From contig LR990051.1 of assembly GCA_905147135.1 (NCBI GenBank), positions 16,583,115-16,647,114 on the forward strand: a DNA stretch of 64,000 nt, given 5' to 3'. Numbering within the stretch: the first letter of the stretch is position 1; each line of letters opens with the position of its first letter. This DNA comes from Blastobasis lacticolella. Taxonomy: Eukaryota; Arthropoda; Insecta; Lepidoptera; Blastobasidae. The position numbers and the translations under genes were made by a program. This document shows, piece after piece, positions 53,901 to 62,350 of the stretch. The notes under the pieces are model-generated. The model ran no database searches and was not told the origin of the DNA. It saw nothing but the letters and a program-made list of their open reading frames with translations.

Positions 53901-54809
53901 TCAGATGGACAGTCTGGCTATACGTCCACGACTTGAGCAATCAAATATTGCAGTGCAACCGCTTTTAAGAAATTGCAAATAAACTTTTTTAAATGGTTAC
54001 AGACCTTCGAAGCCAACATAAAAATATACTTACTCATCCTGTTTTACGTGGTACTCATAAAATCTCTTCAGGCTTATGTTAAGACGTTCCCTATAAGACA
54101 ACATCGTCTCATTTTCCCCCTTCACTACTTCCAAATAGGCAATCGTGCTGTCGCTTGACTCACATAGAAAATAGATTAGCAACACAAACCACATGTCGAG
54201 GATTATGGTCGTAGATAATTGGCAGAGAAATATTGTGTGTAAAACCCAAGCGATTTCGTAGTAGGGTGTTGTCATTCGCATCAGAGTTGCTGTCGATCTA
54301 GACAGCAATGTCCTTTCTCCTCTAAGGTAATTCCACAAGGTAGTTAGTTCATAACTCGATACTGGTATTAACACTATCGCGAAGAGTATGTACACAATTT
54401 TTTTGGCCGTCTTCAAAACTGTTTCGAGACGAGAACTCTCTTTGATAGTTTCAAGTAGAGTACCTTTCATCTCGATGTATAATCGCCGGAATACAAATCT
54501 GTTGCAGGCAAAGATGGTGAATTTTATCGGAAAAATTATAATCATTATCATTGTATAGTACGCTTCCGTGATTACTTCTATGTCCGTTGTGGTCTTTAAG
54601 GTCTCGATGGTTCCAAGGAATACGTAAATAAAAATTAAAATGCTGAACAAATGCTGGTAGCGGAATCTTCTCCACGTCCATTGGGGATCTAAAACTTGTT
54701 GCCCGAACAATCTCTGGAGAACCAGTGCAAACCTCAATATGTCGTCAACTTCTGTTGGTTTCCCAACTGTAACGGATAATTTTTGTAATATTTTTTGTAC
54801 AACTTTCAT
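47925..54809 (-). CDS. Insect odorant receptor (7tm_6 family), complete five-exon gene
   Basis: Odorant receptors are ligand-binding subunits that pair with Orco to form odour-gated cation channels in the dendritic membrane of olfactory neurons. Exons are 54809-54034, 52940-52841, 50663-50574, 49833-49675 and 47978-47925, totalling 1179 bp, or 392 amino acids plus a stop, usual for the family (about 380-420). Intron 1 is phase 2 and introns 2-4 are phase 0. Every junction is GT-AG and the frame stays open throughout. Predicted membrane helices lie at about 54-71, 84-103, 136-158, 183-215 (long, may include a loop), 270-291, 299-318 and 366-388, with no signal peptide, as expected for the inverted OR topology. 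Diagnostic features are YLRMLNSMYKWLALVPLL in exon 2, YNYFGEQI in exon 3, FDWVSLNLKDRKNYCILV in exon 4 and the short last exon VLKASYQTFTIL. Which OR subfamily it belongs to and its ligand cannot be told. Confidence 0.93.
48040..48179. mobile_element. 140-bp inverted-repeat element in OR intron 4
   Basis: The left arm 'ccgatctccgatagtatgtc' continues 'gccatcttgattcaactgag'. It is mirrored by 'ctcatttggaccaagatggc' then 'ggcgtactatcgg'. Arms are about 60 bp with roughly one mismatch in four, and the spacer is about 18 bp. A 3' splice signal lies 60 bp away, so it sits close to the last exon. Confidence 0.6.
48418..48558. mobile_element. 141-bp MITE with 12-bp terminal repeats in OR intron 4
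   Basis: The ends CCTAGCACAAGT and ACTTGTGCTAGG are exact inverted repeats. The interior is rich in CG dinucleotides ('tctcgcgcgcgataagcg', 'tctctcgcggcgcgag'), unlike the AT-rich surroundings. No clear target duplication. Confidence 0.7.
48765..49028 (-). repeat. Retroposon family B copy in OR intron 4
   Basis: 'tcatcatcatcacagcccgt', 'cacgcatggcaggcggattg', 'gaaaacattagtcgcctcgt' and 'tctgccggacaccacacggcc'. Near full length and opposite in orientation to the window's + strand copies. Confidence 0.8.
49675..49833 (-). CDS. Odorant receptor exon 4 (residues 323-375)
   Basis: Acceptor 'gaattttcag', then GCAAATAATTTT. Encodes ANNFNLALLQFDWVS, then the DRKNYCILVTYMKKKQFGIK block, matching the usual 'DW...RK.LL..M....KP' region before helix 7. 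Donor 'GTGCA|gtaagt', phase 0. The frame also reads through the donor for 43 further codons, but that extension is intronic. Confidence 0.92.
49905..50490 (+). repeat. SINE1 copy in OR intron 3, split by a MITE
   Basis: The left part includes a B-box-like 'ccaggttcgaattctactgg' and 'cacattcatgcaactaaatg' and reaches 'gatccaatct'. The right part resumes 'tggtcaggtcc' and ends 'gacattaacgacaagatga'. The A box region is diverged. It fills most of the 740-bp intron. Confidence 0.8.
50080..50329. mobile_element. 250-bp MITE nested in the intronic SINE1
   Basis: The ends 'gtagccgtattcacaatg' and 'cattgtgtatacggctac' are inverted repeats with one mismatch in 18. Weaker pairing continues inward ('cggaaatcgg' against 'cggtttcg'). 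SINE1 sequence is continuous if this segment is removed, with at most a 1-2 bp duplication. Confidence 0.75.
50574..50663 (-). CDS. Odorant receptor exon 3 (residues 293-322)
   Basis: Acceptor 'gcattttcag', then GAAGTCAACTGG. Encodes EVNWRFAPHVLPMF and YNYFGEQIKTK, the helix 6 region with the Tyr-x-Tyr-Phe-Gly pattern common in this position of the family. Donor 'AACAAAG|gtaatg', phase 0. Exactly 90 bp. Confidence 0.92.
50785..50895 (-). mobile_element. CR1-like LINE tail fragment in OR intron 2
   Basis: 'gcaaaggcgggcttatccca' then 'gatcttccagccaacc' resembles the reverse of the '...ctggaagaaatc...gcctttgc' 3' UTR block. Diverged. Confidence 0.45.
51635..51735 (-). mobile_element. CR1-like LINE tail fragment in OR intron 2
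   Basis: 'acattttattgctcataaaa' then 'gtaaaggcggccttatcgct' and 'gcaatctcttttagacaacc' match the reversed LINE 3' UTR block as at 46.7 kb. Confidence 0.6.
51854..52229 (-). mobile_element. MITE family D, copy 2, in OR intron 2
   Basis: The ends CGATTCTGGT and ACCAAAATCG match the ends of copy 1 (7374-7705) with one change. The reverse complement aligns with copy 1 along its length. It includes an extra 'ttatttatttattgg' segment, making it 376 bp. It lies directly beside a LINE coding remnant. Confidence 0.7.
52230..52640 (+). mobile_element. LINE C-terminal relic plus family E 3' region in OR intron 2
   Basis: Translation from about 52231 gives AQWAYNALRVQYNNAFKALL then SLPRFCSASGYSPWR, the 'YNNA.R.LL.LPR.CSAS' block found near the C-terminus of many LINE ORF2 proteins. 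It is followed by stops and then the family E words 'accggctggttatgcacg' and 'tcggatgcaacacccca'. The element is inactive and of unassigned clade. Confidence 0.65.
52841..52940 (-). CDS. Odorant receptor exon 2 (residues 259-292)
   Basis: The acceptor 'gctattccag' is followed by ATACCTTAGAATG. The first base completes codon 259 (GA+A). Encodes the YLRMLNSMYKWLALVPLL block and helix 5 ('AMCICIILLLM'). The donor is 'AGTAAG|gtaatc', phase 0. Confidence 0.92.
54034..54809 (-). CDS. Odorant receptor exon 1 (residues 1-258)
   Basis: Start ATG 54807-54809 in context 'cagaaATG'. Encodes the cytoplasmic N-terminus and helices 1-4. The donor is 'GATGA|gtaagtata', two bases into codon 259, so the apparent stop 8 bp further is intronic. 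Asn-Glu-Thr near 233-235 and Asn-Ile-Ser near 244-246 are possible glycosylation sites, but would face the cytoplasm in the standard topology. Confidence 0.93.
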
Positions 54810-54869
54810 TTCTGTTGTATGCGTTAGTAATTATGCAATAGAAATATTTTGAATTTACTCGGGAAGGAA

Positions 54870-54877
54870 CCTTTATA
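54870..54877 (-). promoter_or_regulatory. Possible TATA box of the odorant receptor gene
   Basis: On the - strand TATAAAGG lies about 60 bp before the ATG, which would leave a 5' UTR of about 30 bp. No initiator or downstream element was confirmed. Confidence 0.3.
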
Positions 54878-55159
54878 CGCGGCAGGTATAGTCAGTAATA
54901 ATATTTTATAAAAATAAAAGAAGTTAAAATATCCGCCATATTACGGATTTTTTTTGAACTCATTTCTTACACTGGCAACAGCAAGTAACAGCAACAGTAG
55001 CCCCCTCTTGACACTCTTGATGGACCTCATAATTGTTATATCCTTGGTCAGGCTTTTCACAACTGAAACCTTAGTCACTACATATTATAAAACAACTAGT
55101 GGACACAGCAAGACTTCGTTCGCCTGGCGTCATACCTACCTATCCTTTTTTTACGTATA
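54878..55159. other. Upstream flank of the OR gene
   Basis: A short open frame at 54954-55160 has no recognisable content. No further receptor exon is seen upstream. Confidence 0.35.
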
Positions 55160-55350
55160 AACCTTTCACTGGAGCCAGTCTATCTATTGTTAAAAACCGC
55201 ATTAAGACCAGACTGGATCATGGTTACACTTCCAGTCGCCTGAATGTACAGGTTTCATCACGATGTTTTCCCTCTCCGAAAGAGCATCGGATAGTATTCA
55301 ACTAATGTACATAACACAGAAAACAGTCATTGGTACATGGCCGGAGAGGT
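55160..55350 (-). repeat. Helitron-like fragment joined to SINE1, reversed
   Basis: 'agtctatctattgttaaaaa' then 'ccgcattaa' is the reversed Helitron-like block. 'gaccagactggatcatggtt' then 'cacttccagtcgcctgaatg' and 'cattggtacatggccgg' is reversed SINE1 body up to its head. Confidence 0.65.
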
Positions 55351-56522
55351 TTTCACCAATACACATAGTGATTTTTATTATTAAGGTTACTACCCGTATG
55401 AAGCTAGAGCAGGTCGCTAGTTGTATATAAATCAAAACAGCTGAAGCCAAACAGACATATTTCGCTTCGACTGTACCACAGTCATTCGTTGCCAGCTATT
55501 ATCCAATCATGCTAATTAATCATTCCGCCTTGTGTCTGTCACTGCTGAAAATTTAAACTGTCACCTTTCTATGCAATTACGTCACTTAAAAAATAAAGAT
55601 TCCTACAGACGAGTCCTAAAGCATTAAGGCTTTATATATTGCGGTACATTTTAATTATCGGTTGCGTTTCTCCTTTTATTCCTTGAGAAGAAATAATATG
55701 TGTAAGTTTGCGTGAGAGTGAGGCGCTGTCCTTCCAATGGAGATTAGGAGAACTTACAACCGCACAAGCACGGTCATACGACCGTTGCCAATTAGGACAG
55801 CGCCTGACGCTCTTGCATCGATTCCTAAGATATTTTCACGCACTGTTGATAGTTGTAGCAATATACAGGTCTACTTACGCAATGTTAATGGCTAAATGGC
55901 ATTTATGACGACACTATCGAACACTGTCTCTTAAGATACAGGATTTATTTAGGAGGCAGGGCTGTAATTTTTTGTCATACTACTGTCACTTTGTAAACCT
56001 ATATATTATCAAAATGTTATAATTCGTGTCAATAAATTCATTTTTATTTATTTTATTTATAATATAATACTATCAGAGTGTTATATTTCTTTGCATCTGG
56101 CTGTACTACAGGTATTTAATTTTAAATAGCAATTTACTTTCAAGTATAGCAGCGTCGATTGTTGACTTTAAGTGTACATGTCTTAAGTTTAATGTAAAAA
56201 CTAATGTCCTAGTGTAACCGAAGACTTAATACTATGAAACCCATTTACGCTACGAGGTTCTACTACCAATTAATTGTAAACCTTAGTATAATATGAATAG
56301 ATTCGAATTTGAAATTGGTAAGTTTAAATTAGAATCTATTTATTCTGAAATGAATGATTGCAATTCTGAATTGCAACAGGATGTTATTCAGCTAATTGGC
56401 GTCTAAACGCTGGAATGAAACTGTTAGCACATAATTAGTTGCAGGAATTGCAAATTTGTTTTGTTTTTATTTCAATATAAAATAGGCTAGCATTTAATAC
56501 AGACACAAAAAGAAAAAAAACA
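55351..56522. other. Intergenic stretch; weak hairpin at about 56300-56345
   Basis: 'aatagattcgaatttgaa' pairs imperfectly with 'tttaaattagaatctatt'. No gene or recurring repeat family is seen. Confidence 0.4.
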
Positions 56523-56838
56523 ATCATTTTAGCGTTAATATCCTGGATGTACTCTCCCGTACGAGGGCCCGCGGTCCGCCTTGACCATGATCCAGGATTT
56601 GGCAGATTTGGCAGATCTGACCTCCGTGACCCTTCTACCCGGGAAACCTGACCACATTGAATCATCGATGCACATTCAGTCGCCCGAATGTACAAGTTTA
56701 ATCACGTTTTTTCCCTCACCGTTAGAGCATCGGTTTTCATTCAACTAATTTACATACTTCAGAAAAGAGTCATTGGTACATGGCCGCAGTGGGATTTGAA
56801 CCAGGTACCTTAACCACTTGGTCACTGACGCTCCTGTG
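56523..56838 (-). repeat. SINE1, near full-length, reversed
   Basis: 'gtacgagggcccgcggtccg', 'ccttgaccatgatccaggat', 'gcacattcagtcgcccgaat' and 'catggccgcagtgggatttg', then 'aaccacttggtcactgacg'. The last words are the reversed B box and A box. A short internal tandem repeat, 'atttggcagatttggcaga', is present. Confidence 0.8.
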
Positions 56839-57194
56839 TAAAATGTTAAGTGTGTAAAGATACTGTCTTTCTTTCTTTCATCGAATCAATATTCCTGGTA
56901 CGAAGTCGGCGAGGATAATGTGTCAATGTGAATTACTTTCATTCATTTTCATTTCTGACTGGAATAAAGAATGTAATGTAACCGCTGTCACTGCGCATTC
57001 CGTCTTCATGAAATAGACAATACCCGGCGTTTTCCTGAATTAATACAAATTGGGTTCCAAACTCCAAATAACTACCGACAGATCCCGGAAAAGCCACAGG
57101 CGAATTCTTTTTATTTTTCGATTATATCCGAAATATAACGACTTTTATCGGTGTTTCAAACGCCTGTCCAGTATTTGGGCGTCATCTCATTTGT
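56839..57194. other. Intergenic stretch, nothing recognised
   Basis: A 102-codon frame at 57050-57358 runs into a family B copy and is not called as a gene. Confidence 0.35.
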
Positions 57195-57442
57195 TCATCA
57201 TCACAGCCCCTAACAGTCCACTGCAGGACTTAGGGCCTGCGAAAGGAGAAGTTATTGCCATAATCTCTACGCTTGGCAGGCGGGTTGAAGATCGCAGTGC
57301 TATAAATATAACAATGGAAAACGTTGCTGCCAATTTTCCGGCCTACGGAGACTCTTGATCTATAGCCTCGAAAACATTAGTTGCCTCGTACGAGTGTAAG
57401 GGGTTGGTGCTATTCTACTCTGCCGGACACCACACGGCCAAT
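57195..57442 (-). repeat. Retroposon family B copy, reversed
   Basis: 'tcatcacagcccctaacagt', 'cgcttggcaggcgggttgaa', 'gcctcgaaaacattagttgc' and 'tctgccggacaccacacggcc'. It has a small deletion near the 'cctctcccacg' region. Confidence 0.8.
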
Positions 57443-57632
57443 CTCATCTGTTCACAAATGTCTAATGTGCCACTGTGTTTCCTCAGGCTACCACCTATCT
57501 ACGCGAATCTGATCAGCAGCTTAGGCATGAAAACGGAACATACAGAGTACAGATAAACACATAAAGTTCCTTTCTCATTTATAAATTAAAAAGTTATAGC
57601 ATTAGTAACTAACATTTAGATTTATCATATCA
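57443..57632. other. Short spacer, nothing recognised
   Basis: No repeat or gene seen. Confidence 0.3.
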
Positions 57633-57754
57633 CTAGCTGGCCCGCCGCGACTTCGTTCGCGTGTTCTCCTACCCTAGAAACCTTTCTCTTGAATAACTCT
57701 ATCTATTGTTGAAAACCGCATTAAAATCCGTTGCGTAGTTTTAAAGATCTATGA
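57633..57754 (-). repeat. Helitron-like (Lep1-type) repeat end, reversed
   Basis: 'cactagctggcccgccgcga', 'cttcgttcgcgtgttctcct', 'aataactctatctattgttg' and 'ccgttgcgtagttttaaaga'. ACTAG at the start is the reversed terminus. Good preservation of the family's 3' 120 bp. Confidence 0.55.
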
Positions 57755-58158
57755 TTGCGTTACGGTGAGGGAAAACATTGTGATGAAACTTGCACATTCA
57801 GGCGACTGAATGTGTAAACATGATCCAATCTGGTCAGATTCCAATGGTAACAGGGTCACGGAGGCCAGATGGCAGTCGTCATCATCATCATCATCATATC
57901 AGCCAGAAGAGGCCCACTGCTGGGCATAGGCCTCCCCCAGAGATCTCCACAAATACCGGTCCTGTGCTTTCCGCATCCAACTGGTACCTGCGATCCTTAC
58001 CAGGTCGTCGGTCCACCTTGTAGGAGGCCTACCCATGCTGCGTCTACCGATGATGGCTGTCGCTTCACTGTCAAATCCAAATCCTGGATGGTCAAGGCCA
58101 GGGGTCCCCTGGCCCTAACGTGCGAGAGCACAACCGGGATATTAACGTAATGACGAAT
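57755..58158 (+). repeat. SINE1 copy split by a family C insertion
   Basis: The left part runs from 'ttacggtgagggaaaacatt' to 'ccagatggcagtcg'. The right part runs from 'gatggctgtcgcttcactgt' to 'accgggatattaacg'. The interrupting segment is flanked by GATGGCAGTCG and GATGGCTGTCG, an 11-bp target duplication with one mismatch. Confidence 0.8.
57879..58051 (-). repeat. Retroposon family C inserted in SINE1
   Basis: (TCA)n followed by 'gcccactgctgggcatagg', 'cctcccccagagatctccac', 'tccaactggtacctgcgatc' and 'ggtcgtcggtccaccttgta'. Ends are defined by the target duplication at 57868-57878 and 58052-58062. Confidence 0.8.
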
Positions 58159-58829
58159 ATTATTATTTATTGTATTAACACTTATTACTTAAATATATTA
58201 TGTTTTCATTTCATACGAAATATACCTAAGTCTAGGTTGAGTCACGCGCACATTACAATTGTATGCCGACTGACCTGTATGTAAACGATGGGTGGTGTCG
58301 ATTTATTAGTAAAAGCTTGAGTTACTATGACGTAGTAAAAAGCATACATAGAGGTAGAAAGAGATAGCATAAAAGAGATAGAAAGAAAATGAAAGACTTA
58401 CTGTCTTTTTCATAAAAGTTATTTGACGTTTATTCAACATATTTTAGTAAAAATCTTTATCTGTCACTGTAATAATTGAATTTGAAAGAAAGTGACATAA
58501 TATATTTTAGCTAAAATAGGTTTAATAAATATCAAACAACTTTTGTAAATTAAACCATTGGATTCTAATAGCACAATATAATATTAATTGTCATTTTAAA
58601 GTTTTGTCTGCCCTTATTAAAATTTTAAATAAACAAATTTTAAATTGAAATCGGTTCACTACATACATTTCTAGGGTTACAAACCAATATATAAACTAAA
58701 TACTAGCTTTATCGATATTAATTCGGTTTTCGTGGTTTGATAGCCAACAAGCTCTGTATTTATTTAATTACTTCAACACCCTTACTTTACGCGAGACAGT
58801 ATTTCTTCATAGACAAAGCGAGCTCTACC
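58159..58829. other. Intergenic AT-rich stretch, nothing recognised
   Basis: No open frame above 60 codons and no recurring repeat family. Confidence 0.45.
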
Positions 58830-58987
58830 GCTAACTCCTTTTAAACTACGCAACGGATTTTGATATGTATTACACCAGCAGTTACAGAATTTCTTCCAAA
58901 AACTTAATATGTATGTACCAATAATACATGATAGGGAAGAATGCCTGTTAAAACCCGTGCAAAGCCGATTACGGTCGCTAGTCTAAG
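58830..58987 (+). repeat. Helitron-like (Lep1-type) repeat
   Basis: 'tttaaactacgcaacggatt', 'ttgatatgtattacaccag' and 'acccgtgcaaagccg', ending 'tacggtcgctagt'. The CTAGT terminus is preserved. Confidence 0.5.
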
Positions 58988-59389
58988 ATACAGTGAATAG
59001 ACTGCTTTTAAAGCGTATACCTACTCCGAACCTGTCACACGTTCAAATAGTCTAGGATACAGTGAGTATACTACTTCTGAAGCGTATATCGAACCTACTC
59101 CGAACCTGTTCCACGTTCAAATTCCATCGTGTCCATTCGGAAACCGCGCATGCATAGATTGCGTTTCACCAAAACCGCGGGATGCTATTTATTATTCATC
59201 GACCAATCTACACGAGTGGTTGTTTTTTACTATCTGTGGCACTGTGGCGGACGCGAATAAAAAATGCATCAACAAAAAGTGCGATTTTCAGGGTTTCGCG
59301 ACATTTGCACAGCTAACGACCGCTGCGGTGTGGCTAGGCGGATGCGCAGTGGTCGAGGTTGCTGCAAATTTTTTGAACCTTTTTTTTTT
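58988..59389. other. Intergenic stretch with a local direct repeat
   Basis: 'ctaagatacagtgaatagac' and 'ctaggatacagtgagtatac', each followed by 'gaagcgtat'-like and 'ccgaacctgt...cacgttcaaa' words, form two adjacent units of about 70 bp (58981-59115). An open frame from 59220 or 59264 into the next LINE tail has no recognisable domain. Confidence 0.45.
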
Positions 59390-59590
59390 ATGTTACTTAC
59401 AGACAAACAGGCAAGCGGGCCACCTGATGGAAAGTGGTCACCGCCGCCTATGGACATCAGCAACACCAGGGGAGTCACCAATGCGTTGCCCGCCTCTAAA
59501 GAGACCTCTAATAAACCTCTTGAACAATCCCATGTCATTGTCCAAAGGAAACACTGTGGCTGGGGAGCTCATACCTACAATCTACAACCT
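59390..59590 (-). mobile_element. Jockey-like LINE 3' end fragment (J2), reversed
   Basis: 'cagacaaacaggcaagcggg', 'ccacctgatggaaagtggtc', 'cccgcctctaaagagacctc' and 'aatcccatgtcattgtccaa' match the reverse complement of 6990-7160 closely. About 200 bp remain, with poly(A) at the left. Confidence 0.85.
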
Positions 59591-59849
59591 ACCTATGTAA
59601 AATTTTCAGTTCTTTTTTGTAATTTTGTGTGCAATAAAGAGTGTATCTATCTATCTATACGTACCACTAACAAGATAAGTGTTGTGTGGGTTGTAACTTT
59701 TGTCTGTGCTGCCCTAAATTTATAAATATAGGCATAGACATTTGCAATAGCAAAAGCTTTGCTTACTTTGAGGCTAGATGGCGCTGTTTGAATTGTCCAA
59801 GCATATTTATTTATAGACATAGATTATATTTGGCAATTCCTACAATGAT
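59591..59849. other. Short stretch with a (TATC)n microsatellite
   Basis: 'gtgtgcaataaagagtgtat' then 'ctatctatctatac' near 59625-59660 looks like a LINE 3' UTR end with a tetranucleotide tail. No gene. Confidence 0.4.
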
Positions 59850-60035
59850 ATACATACATACATAAAGCTCACGCCTGTGTCCCACCTTGGTAGGCAGAGA
59901 CTATGGACCGCCACTTTGCTCTGTCCTGACACAATTCCCTAGCCTCGCATATATCCACAACTCTTTACATACATCACCTTTTATTCTTACCACTTCGGAC
60001 CCCAGCTTTCTGAGAACATCAAACAAGTAATACCA
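59850..60035 (-). repeat. LINE 3' end with (TACA)n tail, reversed (family H)
   Basis: 'tacatacatacataaagctc' then 'acgcctgtgtcccaccttgg' and 'aggcagagactatggaccgc' is a block I know from lepidopteran repeats. It occurs only once here. No coding is left. Confidence 0.5.
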
Positions 60036-60714
60036 CTGTTTCTCAACCCCACTGCGCCGCCACACATGTCGCCGGTGACAAACGTTTCTCCCGCGCCAGT
60101 CATAATGGCGGGTGTGACGTCACAGCTCGTAGATGTGTGTTTTTAGTACAACATTTAGGAACTCCCATTTGGGGCCGCCGCGGCAATAGGCCGTTTAGGG
60201 CCCTAATGTCGCGCTCGATGCTTAATGTTTTGTTTGTACGCTTCTGACATCGATAAGGTATTTGGGGTTGCGTTGCGAATTTGAGATGGTAAATCTTTTT
60301 TTTTTTATTATTTGTGGTAACAAATGGACAGACACCTGATGGTATGTGGTAACTGTAGCTCTGTAACTGTAACTGTAGTGTTTATGCATTAATTTTCCAG
60401 GCAACTAAAATGCACAGCGGAAGGTACGTTGTCACAGTGTGGACTAAGTTGAATCGTTGCTTAAAAAAGGATTTTTTAGTATTTGAGTTCATAGCCCTAA
60501 TGGCATTGCTATTGTTTTTGTAGTACCAGCATTTATGAATTAAAAATTTGACAAATAAACTATTATATTTAAGGTTTTTATAAATACTTAATATTAAAAT
60601 TGGTACCTAAACGGAAAAAAAACATAACTGAACCTGAACCTGAAAGATATCCTAGCAGCCTTAAGAATTGTGATTAACCAAAACAAAGTGTCACATGGTT
60701 TTCATTAGATTTTA
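60036..60714. other. Intergenic stretch; weak family F-like tail at 60290-60360
   Basis: 'ttatttgtggtaacaaatgg' then 'acagacacctgatggtatgt' resembles a reversed LINE tail. No gene is seen. Confidence 0.4.
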
Positions 60715-61065
60715 CTTTTTTTTTGTCATACAGTAGGTAAACAGGCAAGCGGCCCCCTGATGAAAAGTGGTCACCACTGCCTATAGACATTAGCAACACC
60801 AAGAGTATCAATACGCGTTACCCACCTCTATAACACGTTGCTCTGGCAGCAAAAAGGCAAATGCCACTCTACTGCCAAAGCCACGGTTCCCCAAATCCCC
60901 ACCCCATGAAGCACTGGAAACTTTACTCACCGGCAGAAACACAATACTATTTAAAAGAGTGTTATTTAGCTGCGATATTCTGTAAGATGGAGGTACTTCC
61001 TCAGTCGGGCGGCTCCAATTCGAACGAGATACCCCGCTATGCCCTACTTCTCTTAAACTTATAAT
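60715..61065 (-). repeat. Retroposon family G copy 2, reversed
   Basis: 'gtaaacaggcaagcggcccc', 'ccacggttccccaaatcccc', 'actcaccggcagaaacacaa', 'cttcctcagtcgggcggctc' and 'cgaacgagataccccgctat' mirror 35175-35520. Both open frames here are repeat sequence. Confidence 0.75.
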
Positions 61066-61424
61066 CACTTTGTACTCCTACACTAAAGATTTTTCTAACG
61101 TTTATATTATTTACTCTGTTTGTAACGTATATAAATATTTTAAGAATTCTAGTTTAGGGCCGCCACGGCAGTAGGCCGTTGTTTTGTTCTTACGCTTCCG
61201 ACTACTGAATACGATTCTGCATGAGTAGGTACTTATGTCCATAACATACGCCATGACTTCCAACAGGGTTAGGCTATATAATATAATAAATAATATAAAT
61301 TCTAAACAAACTTGGACACTTCACATATTGCCATCTCGCCCCAAAGTAAACAAAACTTATGTTATTAGTGCCAGAGAACTGATAAACTACTTATGTATTT
61401 TTAATTACATACTAATTATACATT
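61066..61424. other. Intergenic stretch, nothing recognised
   Basis: A 100-codon frame at 61235-61537 runs into the next SINE2 copy. No recognisable domain. Confidence 0.35.
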
Positions 61425-61560
61425 TAACACCCAGACCCGTAACAGAAATTAAAATTGATCATTTCAATTTCTTCCTTACCGGGAGTGGAACCCTGGATAT
61501 CGGCATTGTCGGGAACGTTGGCATGTTAACCAACTGAACCAGTCAGTTTGTCGAAGCTAT
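61425..61560 (-). repeat. SINE2 copy, reversed
   Basis: 'acccagacccgtaacagaaa' then 'ttaaaattgatcatttcaat' and 'gaccaaccaactgaacc'-like head words. The tRNA-like head is more decayed than in the copy at 39.1 kb. Confidence 0.55.
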
Positions 61561-61572
61561 GATATATAGGAT

Positions 61573-61735
61573 TCATCATCATCATCATCATATCAGCCAG
61601 AAGACGCCCACTGCTGGGCATAGGCCTCCCCCAGAGATCTCCACAAAGACCGGTGCTGTGCTTTCCGCATCCAGCTGGTACCTGCGATCCTTACCAGGTC
61701 GTCGGTCCACCTTGTGGGACGCCACCTGGTATTAT
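61573..61735 (-). repeat. Retroposon family C copy 3
   Basis: 'tcatcatcatcatcatatca', 'cgcccactgctgggcatagg', 'ctccacaaagaccggtgctg' and 'ggtcgtcggtccaccttgtg'. Very similar to the copy at 57.9 kb. Confidence 0.75.
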
Positions 61736-62350
61736 GGATTAGGATTAGATTATGCTTTATCAGGCTGATATGCTATATCGTCGTTTGGTACTCAAAGTAA
61801 GCAATGGCAATGGCAAATGGCAATTACAGACAAGAGAATATATGTAAGCGTGCAATCCAATTTTAATAGGTAAAATGTCACTATTAAATATGATTAATAG
61901 TCTAAATAAAGCAAGATAAGTAAAAAGTTGAAAATTATATTTATAGGTTTGATACTAATGATAGTATAAAGTTTAAATATGTAAAAGTAAATTGATAGTA
62001 GGTATTAACCTATTTTATTGTACTATATTTTGACTCCCAAATTGCTGCGCCCTACTGGGTCCATATTGTATTTACATTAATACTGTAATAATTTTGTGGA
62101 ACGAAATAAATAAATAAATCTCATTCGTCGCAGTGACAAAGTTTCTGCGGTTCTGCATTATTGTTATATGAAACCTAACTCCGTGAATCGTAGGTTATGG
62201 GAGACACTGCGACAGTTACTGCTTAACACAGGTGGTCTATCTGCTAGTTCGTCACTGAGTAACATAAGAAAAGTACTAAAAATACTCTAAACCCCGACTG
62301 CTATTAATAACTTGAAAAGTTACAAACAAGCCGAATGGTGTATAAAGTGC
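61736..62350. mobile_element. LINE-tail-like and family F-like remnants
   Basis: About 61990-62122 ends 'attttgtggaacgaaataaa' with a TAAA tail, like a CR1-like 3' UTR. About 62155-62270 has 'gtgaatcgtaggttatggga' and 'acaggtggtctatctgctag', like family F. No coding is preserved. Confidence 0.45.

Noticed and set aside
54451..54681. 76-codon frame on the - strand
   Set aside because: Alternative frame inside OR exon 1; the main frame has the receptor features.
57869..58150. 93-codon frame beginning with a run of Ile
   Set aside because: Translation of a (TCA)n microsatellite and family C/SINE1 sequence.
59220..59725. Two overlapping frames of 126 and 153 codons
   Set aside because: Most of both frames is reversed jockey-like LINE tail, which is read in several windows of this sequence.
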